The notes beneath the pieces are model-generated. The model was not told the DNA's origin, did not search any database, and saw only the letters and a list, made by a program, of their open reading frames with translations. Positions 34,173-47,733 of a stretch of DNA of 64,000 bases are shown in pieces. The first letter of the stretch is position 1. Each line of letters begins with the position of its first letter. A program made the position numbers and the translations under genes. This stretch comes from Cyanodermella asteris. Its lineage: Eukaryota > Ascomycota > Lecanoromycetes > Ostropales > Stictidaceae. The stretch spans positions 528,811 to 592,810 of the forward strand of contig UYJD01000005.1 of the NCBI GenBank assembly GCA_900618795.1. The letters run 5' to 3'.

Positions 34173-36336
34173 ATGGCGTCTTTCAAGTCCTGGCTCTACG
34201 TCGTTGCACTGTCGACATCAATCTGTCCAACTCTTTCTGCGCCTGGAGGTCCAACGGTCACGTTTCGAGTGCCTGTTGTTGTGGAAGCCGGGGGGGTGCA
34301 CAACGTCCACGTCGAGTATCAAAATGTACATGATGGCGAACTATCAATCGTGTACGGCGGATGTCAAACTCGGTCCATTGATGACGCCCATCATGTTCTT
34401 GGTCGAACTCATGTTGGAAACCATCACTTAGCCAAGAGACATTCTGACTGGAATGAGCAACGCCCCACCCGTTTCGTATGGCTTGCTCCCGAAGACGCGG
34501 AAAGCGGCGGATGCCTTCACGCTTTTGCTGGAGACCTCCTGCTTGGCAGATCCGAACCTGTCACTGTCACTCGGCGAAAGTTGAAGCGGTATCAAGCCGC
34601 CTCAGAAATCATGGACGCAATGGGGCCATGGTTCGATGGCGTAGCACACTTGCAGGAGAAGGATCCCAGCGAGGTCTTTGTTGCCCAAACCAAAAGTAAA
34701 TCCGTTGGCATCTTGGGTGGAGGAATGAGTGGCCTCATGACCGCCGTGAGTGGATCCACTTTTCAAAGGGCGCAAGGTTTGCTAACACAGGTAGCACATC
34801 CTTGACTCGGTTAGCTTCCATAACTGGCAAATCCTTGAAGCCTCTGGACGTATCGGCGGAAGAGTGCACACGGCGTATCTGAATGCTACAAAGCCCGACC
34901 AATATCAGTACCAAGAGATGGGACCAATGCGTTTCCCTGTCAGCCTCACCTACGAAAATGATACTATTCAAATCCAGGACCACCGCCTTGTTTTTCAGCT
35001 TGCAGATGAGCTGAACAAGCAAAACCGAAATAATTCGAAATATCAGGTCAACTTCATCAAATGGATTCAGAGCTCCGCTAACATGCCGTCTGATACTACC
35101 AGACGTCGTGCTGATGGGACTGTCCCTGGCGTGACTGAAGTGTCAGAGAATCCAGCGTTGACTGTAGACTCAAATGCGACTTACAGCAACGCAACCGCTG
35201 TCGCCGAAGCCCAACAGATGTACACTGACTGGCTCGGCATGGACCGGGCGAAAACGCGTCTCTATGCATCGAACATTTTTCAAGCCCACAAACAGGCTGT
35301 CGCTGAAGGCTTCCTCGATTTTTCCGAATCTGGCTATCTACGGTACAAGATGGGCTTGGACCTCAACATTACGGACCAGGTTGACGCTACCAATGACGCC
35401 TTCCCTACCTGGCCGTACGAGGATGTCTACTTCGAGGCCAGCGAGTGGCGAACCATCGACCAAGGACTGAGCAGACTTCCAGCAGCATTTGGTCCTCAGG
35501 TTGCCAGCAGAACCCGTTTCCAGGCCAAAGTCCAAGCAATGGCATGGAACGAAACATCCAATAAGATGTCTGTCCATTATGCAGAGGGCTCGGAGCTCGA
35601 CCCGACCCACAGCTTGGATTTTGACTATACCGTGGTTGCTGTCCCGTTTTCAAAGGTCCGACTTTGGCGTCTACCTGCGTACTCTAGTCTGTTGAGCCGC
35701 GCAATCACTAGGCTGAATTACTCACCAGCATGCAAAGTAGCTTTGCATTACAAGACGCGCTTTTGGGAGCATCTCGAAAGACCTATCATTGGCGGATGCG
35801 GCAGTGGCGGAGGGATTCCGGGTATTGGAAGCGTTTGTTACCCCTCATACAAGATCAACAGCACCGGTCCTGGTGTAATCCTGGCCTCGTACATCTCGGG
35901 TGACTGGCCGAAGAGTTTGTCCGCACTTACAGGGCAGGACCACGTAGCACTGGTCCGTCGTGCAATGTCCGAGATCCACGGACCGATCGCTGATGAACAG
36001 TTCACCGGTGCTTATGATAGGAAGTGCTGGGCCAACGACGAGTTTCAGGCCGGTGCTTGGGCAGTAAGTGTTGCGTCTGTTCCTACACTAGGTGCATTTG
36101 CTAACACTATCTAGTCGCCCGCTCCCCTGCAGCAAGACCTGTATTTGCCGGCTTATTTCCAGACTGAGAAGAACACCGTCTTCATTGGAGAGCACACTTC
36201 CTACACCCATGCATGGATCTTTAGCGCCCTGGAAAGCGCTGTTCGTGGCACAACTCAGCTACTCCTTGACATGGGCCTGGTCGACGAGGCCAAGCAGGTC
36301 ACTGAATTCTGGATGGCCCGATGGATTAGTGTGTAA
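34173..36336 (+). CDS. secreted L-amino-acid oxidase-like flavoprotein
   Basis: FAD-dependent amine oxidase family; L-amino-acid oxidases deaminate amino acids to keto acids, ammonia and peroxide. Exons 34173-34745, 34795-36063 and 36115-36336 with introns of 49 and 51 nt give 687 residues. The signal peptide is MASFKSWLYVVALSTSICP. A ~150-residue N-terminal extension precedes the dinucleotide fold GILGGGMSGLMTA (about 179-191), then the ribose-binding glutamate in QILEASGRIGGRVHT and the family segment EMGPMRFP. The C-terminus has the FAD signature FIGEHTSYTHAWIFSALESA. Many N-glycosylation sites are present (NATYSNATA). The start at 34173 opens the signal peptide and sits in caATGGC. Substrate is unknown. 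No clustered pathway genes are visible. Confidence 0.9.
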
Positions 36337-36783
36337 ACGGTATAATTGTGGTGCCGTGTTCCGACCAAACGGCTTGGGGATTCAAGGTGTTAAGCTACGA
36401 TACAGCGTCCAGCCTGTGGCGCCGCCGTCTTGACCTCAAGAAAGAGACCCAAGATTGGGGTCAGGTACAGACATGGGTCACTGTGACACGGAGCTTCGAG
36501 CCTGCTGAACTTTGAACCGAGGTCATCGCTCGACCTTTTGCGATGTGGTCACGCCGTTTGTCGGCCACTGGATCATCTTTCTCTGCTACTGGAGCACGTC
36601 GCACTAGCGAGTCAGGAACCTCTCTCCACGCACATGGATTACTGACACTAGAGCCTAGAATCCCAGAATATATAGAAGGTTGTTATAGCAACTAGCTGAC
36701 GGTTCGCTGAAAAAGCTGCAAAAGCACCGCTACTTGCGTGCTCGAAATTTGCATTCCCAAAAGTTCCGTCGCAGAGATTATCA
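36337..36783. other. convergent spacer
   Basis: Between the 3' ends of the oxidase gene (+) and the membrane-protein gene (-). No gene, RNA or repeat seen. Confidence 0.45.
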
Positions 36784-38077
36784 TCATCTCCAGTTACTGC
36801 CTTGAAGTTCAACAGGAGAGGTGATGTTATTGAAGCCTCGGGGTCTGTCTTGATGCGGAAGCTCCGACACAGCTGTAGACTGAAGCTCTGTAGCTCCGTA
36901 ACCGTACGAGGGTGGCAATTCGTTCGGGTAGGGGTTTGCGGTGGTGTACGCATTGGCTTTGGTAGGTTCGACGAACACATTTGCGTGTATGTCTGGACGG
37001 GGACTCGAGCGGCGTTTCCGTATAGCCCAAAAGACGACCATGGACGCGATCAGACTGAGAACACCTAGCCCAATGCCAACGCCGATACCTGCTTTCGTGC
37101 CAGTGGAGAGATCCGACCCGGACGACGATGTAGAAGCTTGGACGGAGGCTGGATTCGAGGTAGTCGTGGCTGCTGCCGATGTCGCAGACGTCGAGGTCGC
37201 TGTAACCGCTGTCGAGGTTGCAGATGTCATGGACGACATTGTCGTGGACGTGGCCACGTTCCAGCCTAGGATCGCGATCGCACTGACAAAAGAATCAGTG
37301 TCCAGGGTGGTGGTGTGGATGGCCCAGGATTGACTATTGCCTTCGGAGGTGGACGCAAACTTCAGTACCTGACCAGCAGATACGGCTGGCTGACAGTTCC
37401 CGTTAATTTCGCTTCCTATTCGATTGACGAGGGAGTACTTTCTGGTCCCGTTAGAAAGGGCCCTCTCGAACCTGCAACTTCACACTCACGAGGGACAGCA
37501 CATGGCAAGCGTGCTACTCGAGCCCGATGTAGAGGCAGCGACTGTCGACCAGCCTTGTGGACATGTCAACGGAAGGATACTGACGGCGGTATGGTCTGCA
37601 CCATTGCCGCCGAAGAGAGCTTGATTCCACCATGTGGTCACTGCCGAGGGTTGACAATTGACAGACGAGTCGATCTCTCTGCCATAAGCCGGATCGAAGG
37701 CGACGAGGCTAGGGCTTTCGAGACGAAAGATGCTAGAGCAGGATGAAGGAGGCGAATAGCTCCCAGTCAACGGGATCCAGGAAGTGACAATACCATCGTC
37801 CGTCTCGGCTAGGTAGGCTGTCTTCACGGCGAAACCAGGCCGAATTGATTGGGGGACTGTCTACACAGCCCAAAGGATGAGTCGGCGGACAAAGAGCCAG
37901 ACAGCAACATGCTGCCAGGAGGAGAAAGCATTGGCATAGTGCCCGGACGTCGCGAGTACGGTCTTGCGGCCTCACTTGGGATGGAGATTCAGTGCACAGT
38001 GAACGATACACGGCCGGCTTCATGAATAGTCGACGGATGGGAGTGCCAACCAGCCAGTCAGCTTCCACCGGTGCCAT
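36784..38077 (-). CDS. single-pass membrane glycoprotein with CCPS motif, function unknown
   Basis: A three-exon model (37909-38077, 37490-37856, 36784-37441; introns of 52 and 48 nt) gives 397 residues in one frame. The N-terminal hydrophobic stretch CQCFLLLAA, followed by FPQSIRPGFAVKT, resembles a signal sequence, though it sits about 50 residues from the first ATG. The in-frame ATG at 38023 is an alternative start. The ectodomain holds the motif MCCPS, shared by many fungal surface proteins, then NGNCQPAVSAGQVLKF and AIAILGWNVA. A Ser/Thr/Ala-rich stalk (about 40 residues) leads to one membrane helix (AGIGVGIGLGVLSLIASMVVF) and a basic-then-polar cytoplasmic tail with PPSYGYG. This architecture suggests a cell-surface sensor or wall-anchored protein. 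First exon and start are the weakest parts. Confidence 0.7.
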
Positions 38078-38479
38078 CTAAGCGCCCTGCGAGCCGCCGG
38101 CTCGTAACAGCCGTCGATCTAGACGGCGGCCATTATCACACTTGGATCCACTCCACTTCGCAACGACTCAGTCTTGCGCAGCAGAGGCCCCTGTCACGGC
38201 GTCTGATGCAAGCGCTTTGCCGTCTGCTGGGCCCATTGGCGTTTATCTTGGGTTCGCTATGGACCTCTATCTTCGGACGGCAGGGCCGCAGACTCGGCCA
38301 CAGCCGCGGAGTAGCGACCTGTCATTTATCTGCTCCGAGTTGATTCCCATATTTTCCATGTCTTTCATCTTCTCCTAGCATAGCCTCCGGTCGGAAGACA
38401 GGGAGCAAGTCAAGGGTCGAAAGACGCACAAGTTCGGCGGCAGAACGCCAGCACAACATTCTTCGCTACTTTGCTTGAC

Positions 38480-40355
<1,876 letters not shown>

Positions 40356-40873
40356 CCCTGAGACAATCGACTGATAGATGTGGCAAAGCCAGGCAACACG
40401 GTCTGCGTCAGCACCGGAATAGATCCGGAAGGCAGTAGATAGTCCCAAAATTTCAAATCACCTCGTTGTGATGGGGACGCCTGGATAGAACAGGCAACAA
40501 AGTTTATCTTGCACGAAAATTATCATATTCTATCAGGCTTTACAGGCTGCTTGGAGACACCCAGCTGTCAACAGCCAACGAATCCGCCCGTAGACAGCTC
40601 CAGGCGTGTTCGCTGAAAGAATCCGCTAACGCACGCCAAGAGCCCTGCAATTCACCAAGGCATTGATTCAGCTGCCAAGTCTGTGGAAGTATGATAACTG
40701 CACGTGAGGAAATCGTGTCCAACGTTGATCTCCAACATGGGCCCGGATCGTTGCCCAGCTAAAAGCCGAACAAAAACCACATTGACCTTCGTGATCTGTC
40801 TTGATTTACCTTTGTCCCTTGCCCTTTTTTCGGTTCATCTCTTACTCTTGGTTCCAGCATTGAAGGTTGCAGT
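40356..40873. other. convergent spacer
   Basis: Between the mannosidase (+) and the S53 peptidase remnant (-). No gene or repeat seen. Confidence 0.45.
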
Positions 40874-42360
40874 TTACCGCAACGCAGCGAAGATGTTCAG
40901 CAGCGATGGATACTTGGGGGTACCCAGACCAGTGACCGGGTCCCAGCCAGCAACAACCTTGAAGCCCTGCGATGTGTCAGCACTTGCCGAGTCATTCGAC
41001 GCAGGGAAAAGACTCGCTCTACTCTCACAACCAGGGTTGCTTCCGCTGGTAATATTGTTGAACGCCTGCGGATTAGCATACAGGGTCGGGATCACAAAGC
41101 CAACAGTGGCCTTGCCGGCCGCAGTCCGGTTCTCGTTGATCAGCGTAATGATGGACGCCCACAGCGGGGCTGCCAGACTGGTACCAACAGTGTAGACAGT
41201 GCGGCCCTGGTTGATCGACACGAAGTTGACCCCGTTGGCACTAACGTCAGGGAAACCTCTTCCAGCACGGTTATAGACGCCGCGATTGGCGCCAATGTTC
41301 GATTTATCGCTGTTCAGGTCGTAGCCGTTGTAGGTATAGTACGAGTAGCCCGGGTCATGGCTGGCAAAGTAGGTGTTGATGGACGCGTTCTGGTAGCTGG
41401 GACGTCGGAAGTAGTTGGCGAAACCTCCGCTGCTGCCAAAGTAGATGTCCTGACTGGGATCAGAGTCGCCCTGGACGAGCATAGCAACTTCGGGGTCGCT
41501 TACGATCTTGCCAGAGGGGATCATGGTACCACCCACACTCGGCACGTAGGGGCAGTTGTTGGGGAACGAGGGAACGAAGACTTTGCCCGCGTTGCTGTTG
41601 GGGTTCTTCGGGTCGTAGCATCCGTTGTAGCCCGAGTTGATGTCAGGCTGAGAGGCAACACCATAGTCACCTAGGAAGGGTAAGTCTGTCGTATGCGATA
41701 CAGGTATGCAGGGACACCGATTACGTACCAGAAGCAATGACAAACGTTGTGCCTTGCATGCTCAGCTGCATCATCTCATTGCAGGACCGTTACTAGGCGG
41801 CCTGGGACAGGGCCAACTCCGACTCGGTGTAGGAAATGGACTGTGAGGGTCAATAGTGATCAATTTGTACACACATATCTCTTGGATGATGCTACTCACG
41901 ACAACAGGGGTGACTTTGTAAGCACCACACTGGTAGTCATCATTCTTCTCGGTCGAGATACAGAAGCTTCCATCGACGTAGTCAAGGGAACCTGTGAGGA
42001 AGGTCTCAATGTCCTCGCCAGTGCCGGACGAGCCGTCTTGGTAGAGAAAAGAGTTTCTCTGGGTACACTAAAGAGTATGCCATTTGGAAATCAATGTCTG
42101 CCTCCAGCGAAGCTGAGTTCTGGGAGGAGGGTGCCGATGCTCCATTGATTCTGTCGATGATCGGGCCAGTACCCGAGGGTATGTTGGTGGCATACTTGGA
42201 ATAGTAAGTGTTCAGATCGGCTTGCGCATAGCTATCTCCAGCCTCCCAAATACCGAGGGCATTGGTCGAGTCGCTCTTGGTCACCACCGGAATGTTATAA
42301 AGTGCTCTGATGCACGGTGGTGTGACAGTGGAGGCACAACCGGAGAGATTGGCGACACGA
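40874..42360 (-). pseudogene. decayed S53 (sedolisin) serine peptidase
   Basis: Sedolisins are secreted acid endo- or tripeptidyl-peptidases. Recognisable coding blocks are 41900-42360, 41729-41840 and 40874-41670, separated by clean introns of 59 and 58 nt. Catalytic residues survive: the Glu/Asp pair in EADIDFQ, the oxyanion Asp in IASGDYG, the Ser in VGTSLAAPLWAS, and the calcium-site region DPVTGLGTPKYPS. Three defects are visible. Two consecutive stops (TAG TAA, about 41792-41797) sit between SELALSQAA and RSCNEMMQL, where homologues have a Tyr-x pair. The frame shifts by one base in a T-run near 42050, between SLVYPEKLF and YQDGSSGTGED. No ATG, signal peptide or ~180-residue propeptide can be found upstream of RVANLSGC. 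An assembly error could explain the shift, but not all three. Confidence 0.8.
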
Positions 42361-43074
42361 CAGAAAACGGCGGCAGCAGCCCGCAGAACCTTTAATCGCC
42401 TCCACTGATAACTCCTCCCATGGTTACTGTAGTCAAGAATTCGTATTATTTTCTCACCTTACACCATTGGTCATGCATGCAAGCATCTGCCACATGTAAG
42501 ACATCGCACTCTTATTGATCGGCCTTCAATGATCATCCTGTCGGGGAAACAGGTCATGCTTCGTCTGCTCTTCGATTGCATGGTGTGCTCGTCAGACAGG
42601 TCGGTTCCCTACTTCGACTTCTTTTCTGCCAGCTTCTTACAGTCTCGGAGCAGCTGTTGCTGATGGCTGACCCGTGCTACGTACGCTTGTGGCAGGTGAA
42701 AATCAGCAAAGAATTTGACATTTGAAATCAGTTACAAAATTCGTGAATTTGATTGTGAGAGAGGGCATTCTTCCGACTATGCTTCTCAAGGATTGCGGAT
42801 CATAGCCAGGCAATTCAAACCCGAAACTTCGCTATAAAGCTCGGTTCGTCCAGAAGAGCTTCGAGGTGTGAAAGGCAACGCCCAAAATCCTCAATCAGCT
42901 CAGCGCCGTTGTGCTTGAGACATTTGGGGTCGCTCCGTCTGAACAGTCAGTGATGCGTGATATCGCCGACCCAACTTCCGGAAAACTGCTGCAATAACAC
43001 GCAAAGAAGCCGTAAATAAGCTTTCGTCATACTCCTTCTCGTGCGTGCTTCCGAGGCCGAACGACATGGGCACG
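42361..43074. other. gene-free stretch upstream of S53 remnant
   Basis: The place where the peptidase propeptide should lie. The frame stays open a short way (to about 42440) but shows no propeptide similarity I can see. The rest holds no gene. Confidence 0.4.
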
Positions 43075-44298
43075 TCAGACTCCCTGTACATGGTGGCTAA
43101 CTTGTGTCGCTGCAACAGCCGTTGCAGGCACCTGACTGCCGACTACAGACGTCTGAGGCCTCTGTCCCCGCTCATCTACCGCTTCATGCGGGAATATCTC
43201 AGATCGTCCAATTCCATCGTCTTCACGCACACGGGCGGGCTGACCTTGCCTCCCATTGATGTAGTCCCATTCACCCGTCTTTTGAGGATCAACCCCGTTA
43301 TGAGCATTGATATTCGTCTGCGTGAGAAATTTTGACGGATCTGATCCTTGGCCATAGGCAAACGTAGGATAGGAGGCTGCGCTTTGAGGTCCCGGCGAGT
43401 AGACGTTCGATCCAGTCATGGGCGGCGGCCCGGGTGGGGATGCCGTTCCGTATTGGTAGCCACCGGGAGCCGGATTGTAGTTGTTTGTGGCATTGCGTTT
43501 CCGATGTTTGCGGAGGCAGGTCAGGATGAAGGCGATGATAGCAATGACGCCACAGATAGCAATAACGATTCCGACAATCGCGCCGACGGACAGCTGGCCC
43601 ATGATATTGTTGGTCGTACTGGAAGAGTTCGACGCATTGCTGGTATTTGAGTTGCCATTATTGTTGTTGCTCCCGTTGTTGCTATTGCTGGTGTCACCCG
43701 TGCTACCTGAGCTCCCTCCTGTTGCCGAGGGTCCAGCAGGAGCACGCGTAGATGGACTGGCACCATCCGTTATAGGTGCTGTGTTTGGAAAGACGCCGGT
43801 CGTATATCCCGTCGCTGTCACACCACCCGAAATCCACGTTGAGCTGACGTAGAAGTATGTGTCCGTTGTTCCGCAGCCCCAGCTTTCGAAGTCGAGCCCG
43901 AATTCCCACTGCTGGCAGTATGGTGCTGCCGTGTCGGTGCACACGCGAGTGTATCCGTTTGGTACTATCGATGAGGACAAGGCGCGGGTCCTGCCGACGC
44001 ACGACGTCTGAAAAGAGCAGCTTGATACGTCGCCCGAACAACAGGCAACATTGCTGTAGACGGTGTTGAAGACGCATGAGGATCCGGCACCACAAGTGAA
44101 GGGCTGATTTTGTCGGCCGCTGATCCAACCACAGGTCGCCGATTCATCACGTATGTTCAAAGCTCGTCGAAGCTCCAATGCACTCGGTGCTTGCGTTGGA
44201 GCTGGTGCAAAAGCCGGCGGGGACGTGACCTGATGCACTGGCCCTGGAAGCGCTGGCACAAGCGGCAAGGTAGATACGATGTAGAAGAAGAAGCGCAT
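43075..44298 (-). CDS. cysteine-rich single-pass membrane glycoprotein, function unknown
   Basis: Single exon, 407 residues, fungal-specific. A signal peptide (MRFFFYIVSTLPLVPALP) is followed by a Pro-rich stretch, then a cysteine-rich ectodomain (about residues 55-150) with CGWISGRQNQPFTCG, VACCSGDVSSC and CQQWEFGLDFESWGCG. An Asn/Ser/Gly-rich stalk (NNGSNNNNGNSNTSN) leads to one membrane helix (VGAIVGIVIAICGVIAIIAF), a basic stop-transfer CLRKHRKR, and a ~130-residue Pro/Tyr/Gly-rich cytoplasmic tail (GGYQYGTASPPGPPPM). The plan matches fungal wall-stress or surface-sensor proteins, but no named family is recognised. It has the same layout as, but no clear similarity to, the protein at 36784-38077. 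Confidence 0.85.
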   Translation of the reverse strand: MRFFFYIVSTLPLVPALPGPVHQVTSPPAFAPAPTQAPSALELRRALNIRDESATCGWISGRQNQPFTCGAGSSCVFNTVYSNVACCSGDVSSCSFQTSCVGRTRALSSSIVPNGYTRVCTDTAAPYCQQWEFGLDFESWGCGTTDTYFYVSSTWISGGVTATGYTTGVFPNTAPITDGASPSTRAPAGPSATGGSSGSTGDTSNSNNGSNNNNGNSNTSNASNSSSTTNNIMGQLSVGAIVGIVIAICGVIAIIAFILTCLRKHRKRNATNNYNPAPGGYQYGTASPPGPPPMTGSNVYSPGPQSAASYPTFAYGQGSDPSKFLTQTNINAHNGVDPQKTGEWDYINGRQGQPARVREDDGIGRSEIFPHEAVDERGQRPQTSVVGSQVPATAVAATQVSHHVQGV

Positions 44299-45198
44299 GA
44301 TCTCGCAACCTCAAGATCCTGCTGATAGAGGTGGCTGGCGAACGGCTGTTCGAGCCTCTCGGGATATCAAGAGCAAACCTCTGCGGTTTGAGGAAGGAGA
44401 CTCGAACAACTCGATACGATGATCAACCTTCGAGCGGAACTCTTGGGAATCGGTTGTACAAGAGACACGAGAGGTTTGAACATCAGGGGGAGGGGGGGGG
44501 GGAGGAGCGCAACCTACCTTACAAGTCTTCCCTCACCCGGCCACTTTTGCGTGTGGTATCCTCGCAAGGCTCTCACGCACCCCAACATAGTATCGGTGGA
44601 GCTAGCTGGGAGATCTCTGCGATATGGATCCATATTGGACGAACCGAGACATGAACTATGACCGGCATGTAGAAGCAAAGCGGCAGAAGAAGGAAGGAGA
44701 GACGAATTGTGTAGCGCCAACAAGATGCCGCTCCCGCTCATGGGCTGTGTCAGCCGTGATTTCACAGCGCAGCCTTGTCAGTCTTGTCAGCCGTGCAGCG
44801 CTTCTGCAGTGCGCCATTGCCCCTTCATTCTCGACCGGGTCTCGCATGCAACACACTTATCTGCAGTTGCACGTGTTCTACGCGATTTCTGGCTAGCTTG
44901 AGAGAGAACGAGGCCCGGTGCTAAATTTCATTGGTTCAGCATGAACTTGAAGTATATTTAGAAGCGCCCGGGTATGAGTTCTAGACACATTTTGCCCAAC
45001 ATTGACACCGTCTAGTAGCACCGGTAATGTGCAATTCAGAGCAATTCGAAACCCAATAATATGCGCATCGAAACCATTGACTCCAAGTATGAAACATTGT
45101 ACAGGGAAAAAATTGGCCGTTTCCGTGAAACAAGCCCCTACCCGTCGCAAGTCGTGTAACCAATGCGTCTGATCTGAGCTCAAAACATGAGCGGTCTC
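44299..45198. other. gene-free spacer with G-tract
   Basis: Holds the promoter of the membrane glycoprotein and the hapX 3' region. A run of 11 G (44492-44502) extends a G-rich tract on the plus strand. No gene or RNA seen. Confidence 0.45.
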
Positions 45199-46605
45199 TC
45201 AGCTTCGATGCCTCCAGTCACCTCTCGCGTCCTTTCCGAACTTGTTGTCGAAGTATTTCAGCGTACTCATCACGCTGGCTGCCTCGATCTCATATGGTGT
45301 TCGCCCATCCAAGCTCTCTTGTCGCATAGTGGGATCTGGCCTGGACAACGGTGGTCGCAGTTGTGGGGTCCAGTCATCGACATGAACCATTGCCTCGTCA
45401 AACTTTGGATGTAGCTGTAGCTTCCTGTATGCAGCTGCGCAGTCAAGCGTAGAGCCGCCTGCATTGCCACCAGCATTTGTCTTCAGAGCCTGCAGCTGTT
45501 CAGACAAGCTACCCGTTCGCATGTGGCTGGTCGGCTGCTGGACCTGGCAGCAATTAGCAACGCCACAGCCCGGTCCAGGTATCTTGTCCGAGCTCCTTGA
45601 GGGTGGGCTGTGAGTGCGAGCAAAGGACTTGCAAAAACGAGCGCTGCGAGGGTCGTCTTGGCACTGCTGGCATGAACCAGGGCGGCCTGCGCAGCCCGAA
45701 GGGCGACTTGATTTGGCGGACGCTGCAGGCTCGGTAAGATCAGCTTCCATTGGTTCTGAAGATTCTGCTTCCTTTCCACGGCACAAACAGACGTCGGGAT
45801 TGCTATCACAGAATCCGCAGGAGTCAATTGGAATCCCGGACGTTGCCAAAACACTCGTCGGCTCCATAGAACCAGATCGTGACGCGGGTTTCGGTCTTGT
45901 GGTGAGATCGATCTCCATTGAAAGTTGCGACTTTGGTCCGTCACCAGTGCGGGGTCGCTTATTCGTAGAACTGTTATGTGGCGATGAGGGCCGCTTCATC
46001 GACTCCAGGCCGTGGATATTGCTCGACATAGATTCTTCGAGAGCGTCGAGACAGCTGCAGCTCTGCAATGTGCACTTGTCGCATGACGGCGTAGACTTGT
46101 TGGCATAACGTTCCTGTTTCCCGCTCCTTCTTGCGAGGGGGACGACGCCTGCTTTGGCCAATTCCTCCTCTGCTCGTGCCAGTCTGGCCTCTACAGCTTG
46201 TCTTGCGCCGCGCTCCCGATCAAATTCGGCCTGTACAGCGTGAAGGGTCGCTCGATCTGATTGGAGCGTGCTTTCGAGAAGTGCGAGATGGCTCTTCAAC
46301 TGTTTCGCACTCGCGTTGAGCTCCTCAATCTCAGCTTCGTGCTCGGCTTGCAGATCCTTCATCTGGTCTTCGAGTTCGTTGACTTTGGCCGCTCTTCTCT
46401 CCCGGAAGTTACGTTGAGCAAGGCGATTCTGGGCTTTCCTCTTGCTTGGCGGCGTATCCGTGGCTGGCTTTCTTCCAGGTTTAGGGCGCGGGGGCGGGAC
46501 CCATTCTCGGCTTAGCAGACCGGTAGACTCTGTAGGGGTTGTTTCGGTTGGTGAGATGACCATGGAGGCCTGCGGCTGAAGCTGGGGGAGGAGTGTCGTA
46601 GTCAT
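45199..46605 (-). CDS. hapX: HapX iron-response bZIP factor
   Basis: HapX binds the CCAAT-binding complex and represses iron-consuming pathways when iron is scarce; it also activates vacuolar storage in iron excess. Single exon, 468 residues from the ATG at 46605 (another in-frame ATG lies 15 nt upstream). The CBC-binding Hap4-like motif is EWVPPPRPKPGRKPATD at about residues 34-50. The basic region KRKAQNRLAQRNFRERR and a coiled coil to about residue 125 follow. Four cysteine-rich regions needed for iron sensing are present in order: CDKCTLQSCSC, CGFCDSNPDVCLC, CAGRPGSCQQC and GCGVANCC. This full set is diagnostic for HapX against other bZIPs. An SreA-type GATA site lies about 495 bp upstream of the ATG. 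Confidence 0.96.
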   Translation of the reverse strand: MTTTLLPQLQPQASMVISPTETTPTESTGLLSREWVPPPRPKPGRKPATDTPPSKRKAQNRLAQRNFRERRAAKVNELEDQMKDLQAEHEAEIEELNASAKQLKSHLALLESTLQSDRATLHAVQAEFDRERGARQAVEARLARAEEELAKAGVVPLARRSGKQERYANKSTPSCDKCTLQSCSCLDALEESMSSNIHGLESMKRPSSPHNSSTNKRPRTGDGPKSQLSMEIDLTTRPKPASRSGSMEPTSVLATSGIPIDSCGFCDSNPDVCLCRGKEAESSEPMEADLTEPAASAKSSRPSGCAGRPGSCQQCQDDPRSARFCKSFARTHSPPSRSSDKIPGPGCGVANCCQVQQPTSHMRTGSLSEQLQALKTNAGGNAGGSTLDCAAAYRKLQLHPKFDEAMVHVDDWTPQLRPPLSRPDPTMRQESLDGRTPYEIEAASVMSTLKYFDNKFGKDARGDWRHRS

Positions 46606-47733
46606 ATTGTGTAGATTCATGTGGATGTAAGGTTGTTCAGTCACGGAACAGAAGCATGTGGACCCCTCGACCTCATCCCACGGCTGTAGATGAAGGTCAA
46701 AGGCTGCCAGAGTTGTCAAGCTGACCAGGAGAAGGATTGGCCGAATGAGAAACCTCAGTGCGATACCCAACAGGCGAGCGGGTAGGTAGTTATCAGATTC
46801 TCGAAAGTTGGCAAGCGGGCGAGCCTGCTGGAGAAGCAACGGCTACTAACAACAACGGCACAAGCGAGAGCGTGAACGTCCTTGATGAAGTGTCGTCGGA
46901 CAGATGCGGGGTGTCAGAGCAGGGTAGGCAGGAGACGGAAAGTCGCAGTGCGAGAACAGGCCAGCCGGAATGAACAAAGAGTCGAGCAGGCAAGCGGGTG
47001 GGGACGGCCGCACGAAGCTTGGTGACGAGCAGCCGAGCGCCAAGACCGACGAAAAGCTGATTGATTAGATTAATGGGGGACGATCCGGCCACCCTCATCT
47101 TATCTGATCTTTTAGCGCCGCCAGAGCCCTTCCGACATCGCCCTCTCTCGCCTTGACTTGCTCCTGCTGCCCGATTCGTGTGCGAACCCTGATCGTGACC
47201 TGACACGCTCGACAGTCCCACAAGCTACAGTAAAGAGATAGTCTCACACCTAAGAAACAACAGCAGAGTTCAACGAAACCGTACCACTTGGACAGATTCG
47301 GCCTTGCCCATCACTTCCCGAGCTCAAAGCCGAGCGTCGACCGCTATTTCACAGCGTTGGCGGCTTCAAAAGACACGGATGTTGGCAATACCCCCGCCTC
47401 AGAAATCTCATGTGATTATACCCTGTGTCTGGACCCTGTCCGCGCCTGAGTTGAAGACGCTACAGCCGTATTGCTCTTGCTTCCCATTTGGTTCAGGTGC
47501 TATTGAAAAGCTCCAAGACTATCCGGCGGCGGCACTTGTAGCTTCAGCTATCTTCTAGCAGCGTAGGTAGGTGCGTGACCTTCATCCCTACAGCTAGCGA
47601 TTTGACACAGTAATTACCTAGCGAGACTGCTGGCATGGCCAACGTGTCGTGATGCGGGTCAATCACAGCCTCCAGCCGCAAGACACAGCTGACCGTAATT
47701 GTGCCGGCGCTCATCATTAAAGCGGTGCCGGCA
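46606..47733. other. hapX upstream region and spacer
   Basis: Upstream of hapX. Contains a CCAAT box on the minus strand (46736-46740, 131-135 nt from the ATG) and the GATA site listed separately. An open frame continues upstream of the chosen hapX start but has no good ATG. No gene seen. Confidence 0.45.
47100..47108 (-). promoter_or_regulatory. SreA-type GATA site upstream of hapX
   Basis: The minus strand reads ATCAGATAA, an exact match to the ATCWGATAA consensus bound by the iron-regulatory GATA repressor SreA in aspergilli. It lies about 495 bp upstream of the hapX ATG and on the same strand. In aspergilli SreA represses hapX in iron-replete cells. Function here is inferred from motif and position. 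Confidence 0.65.
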
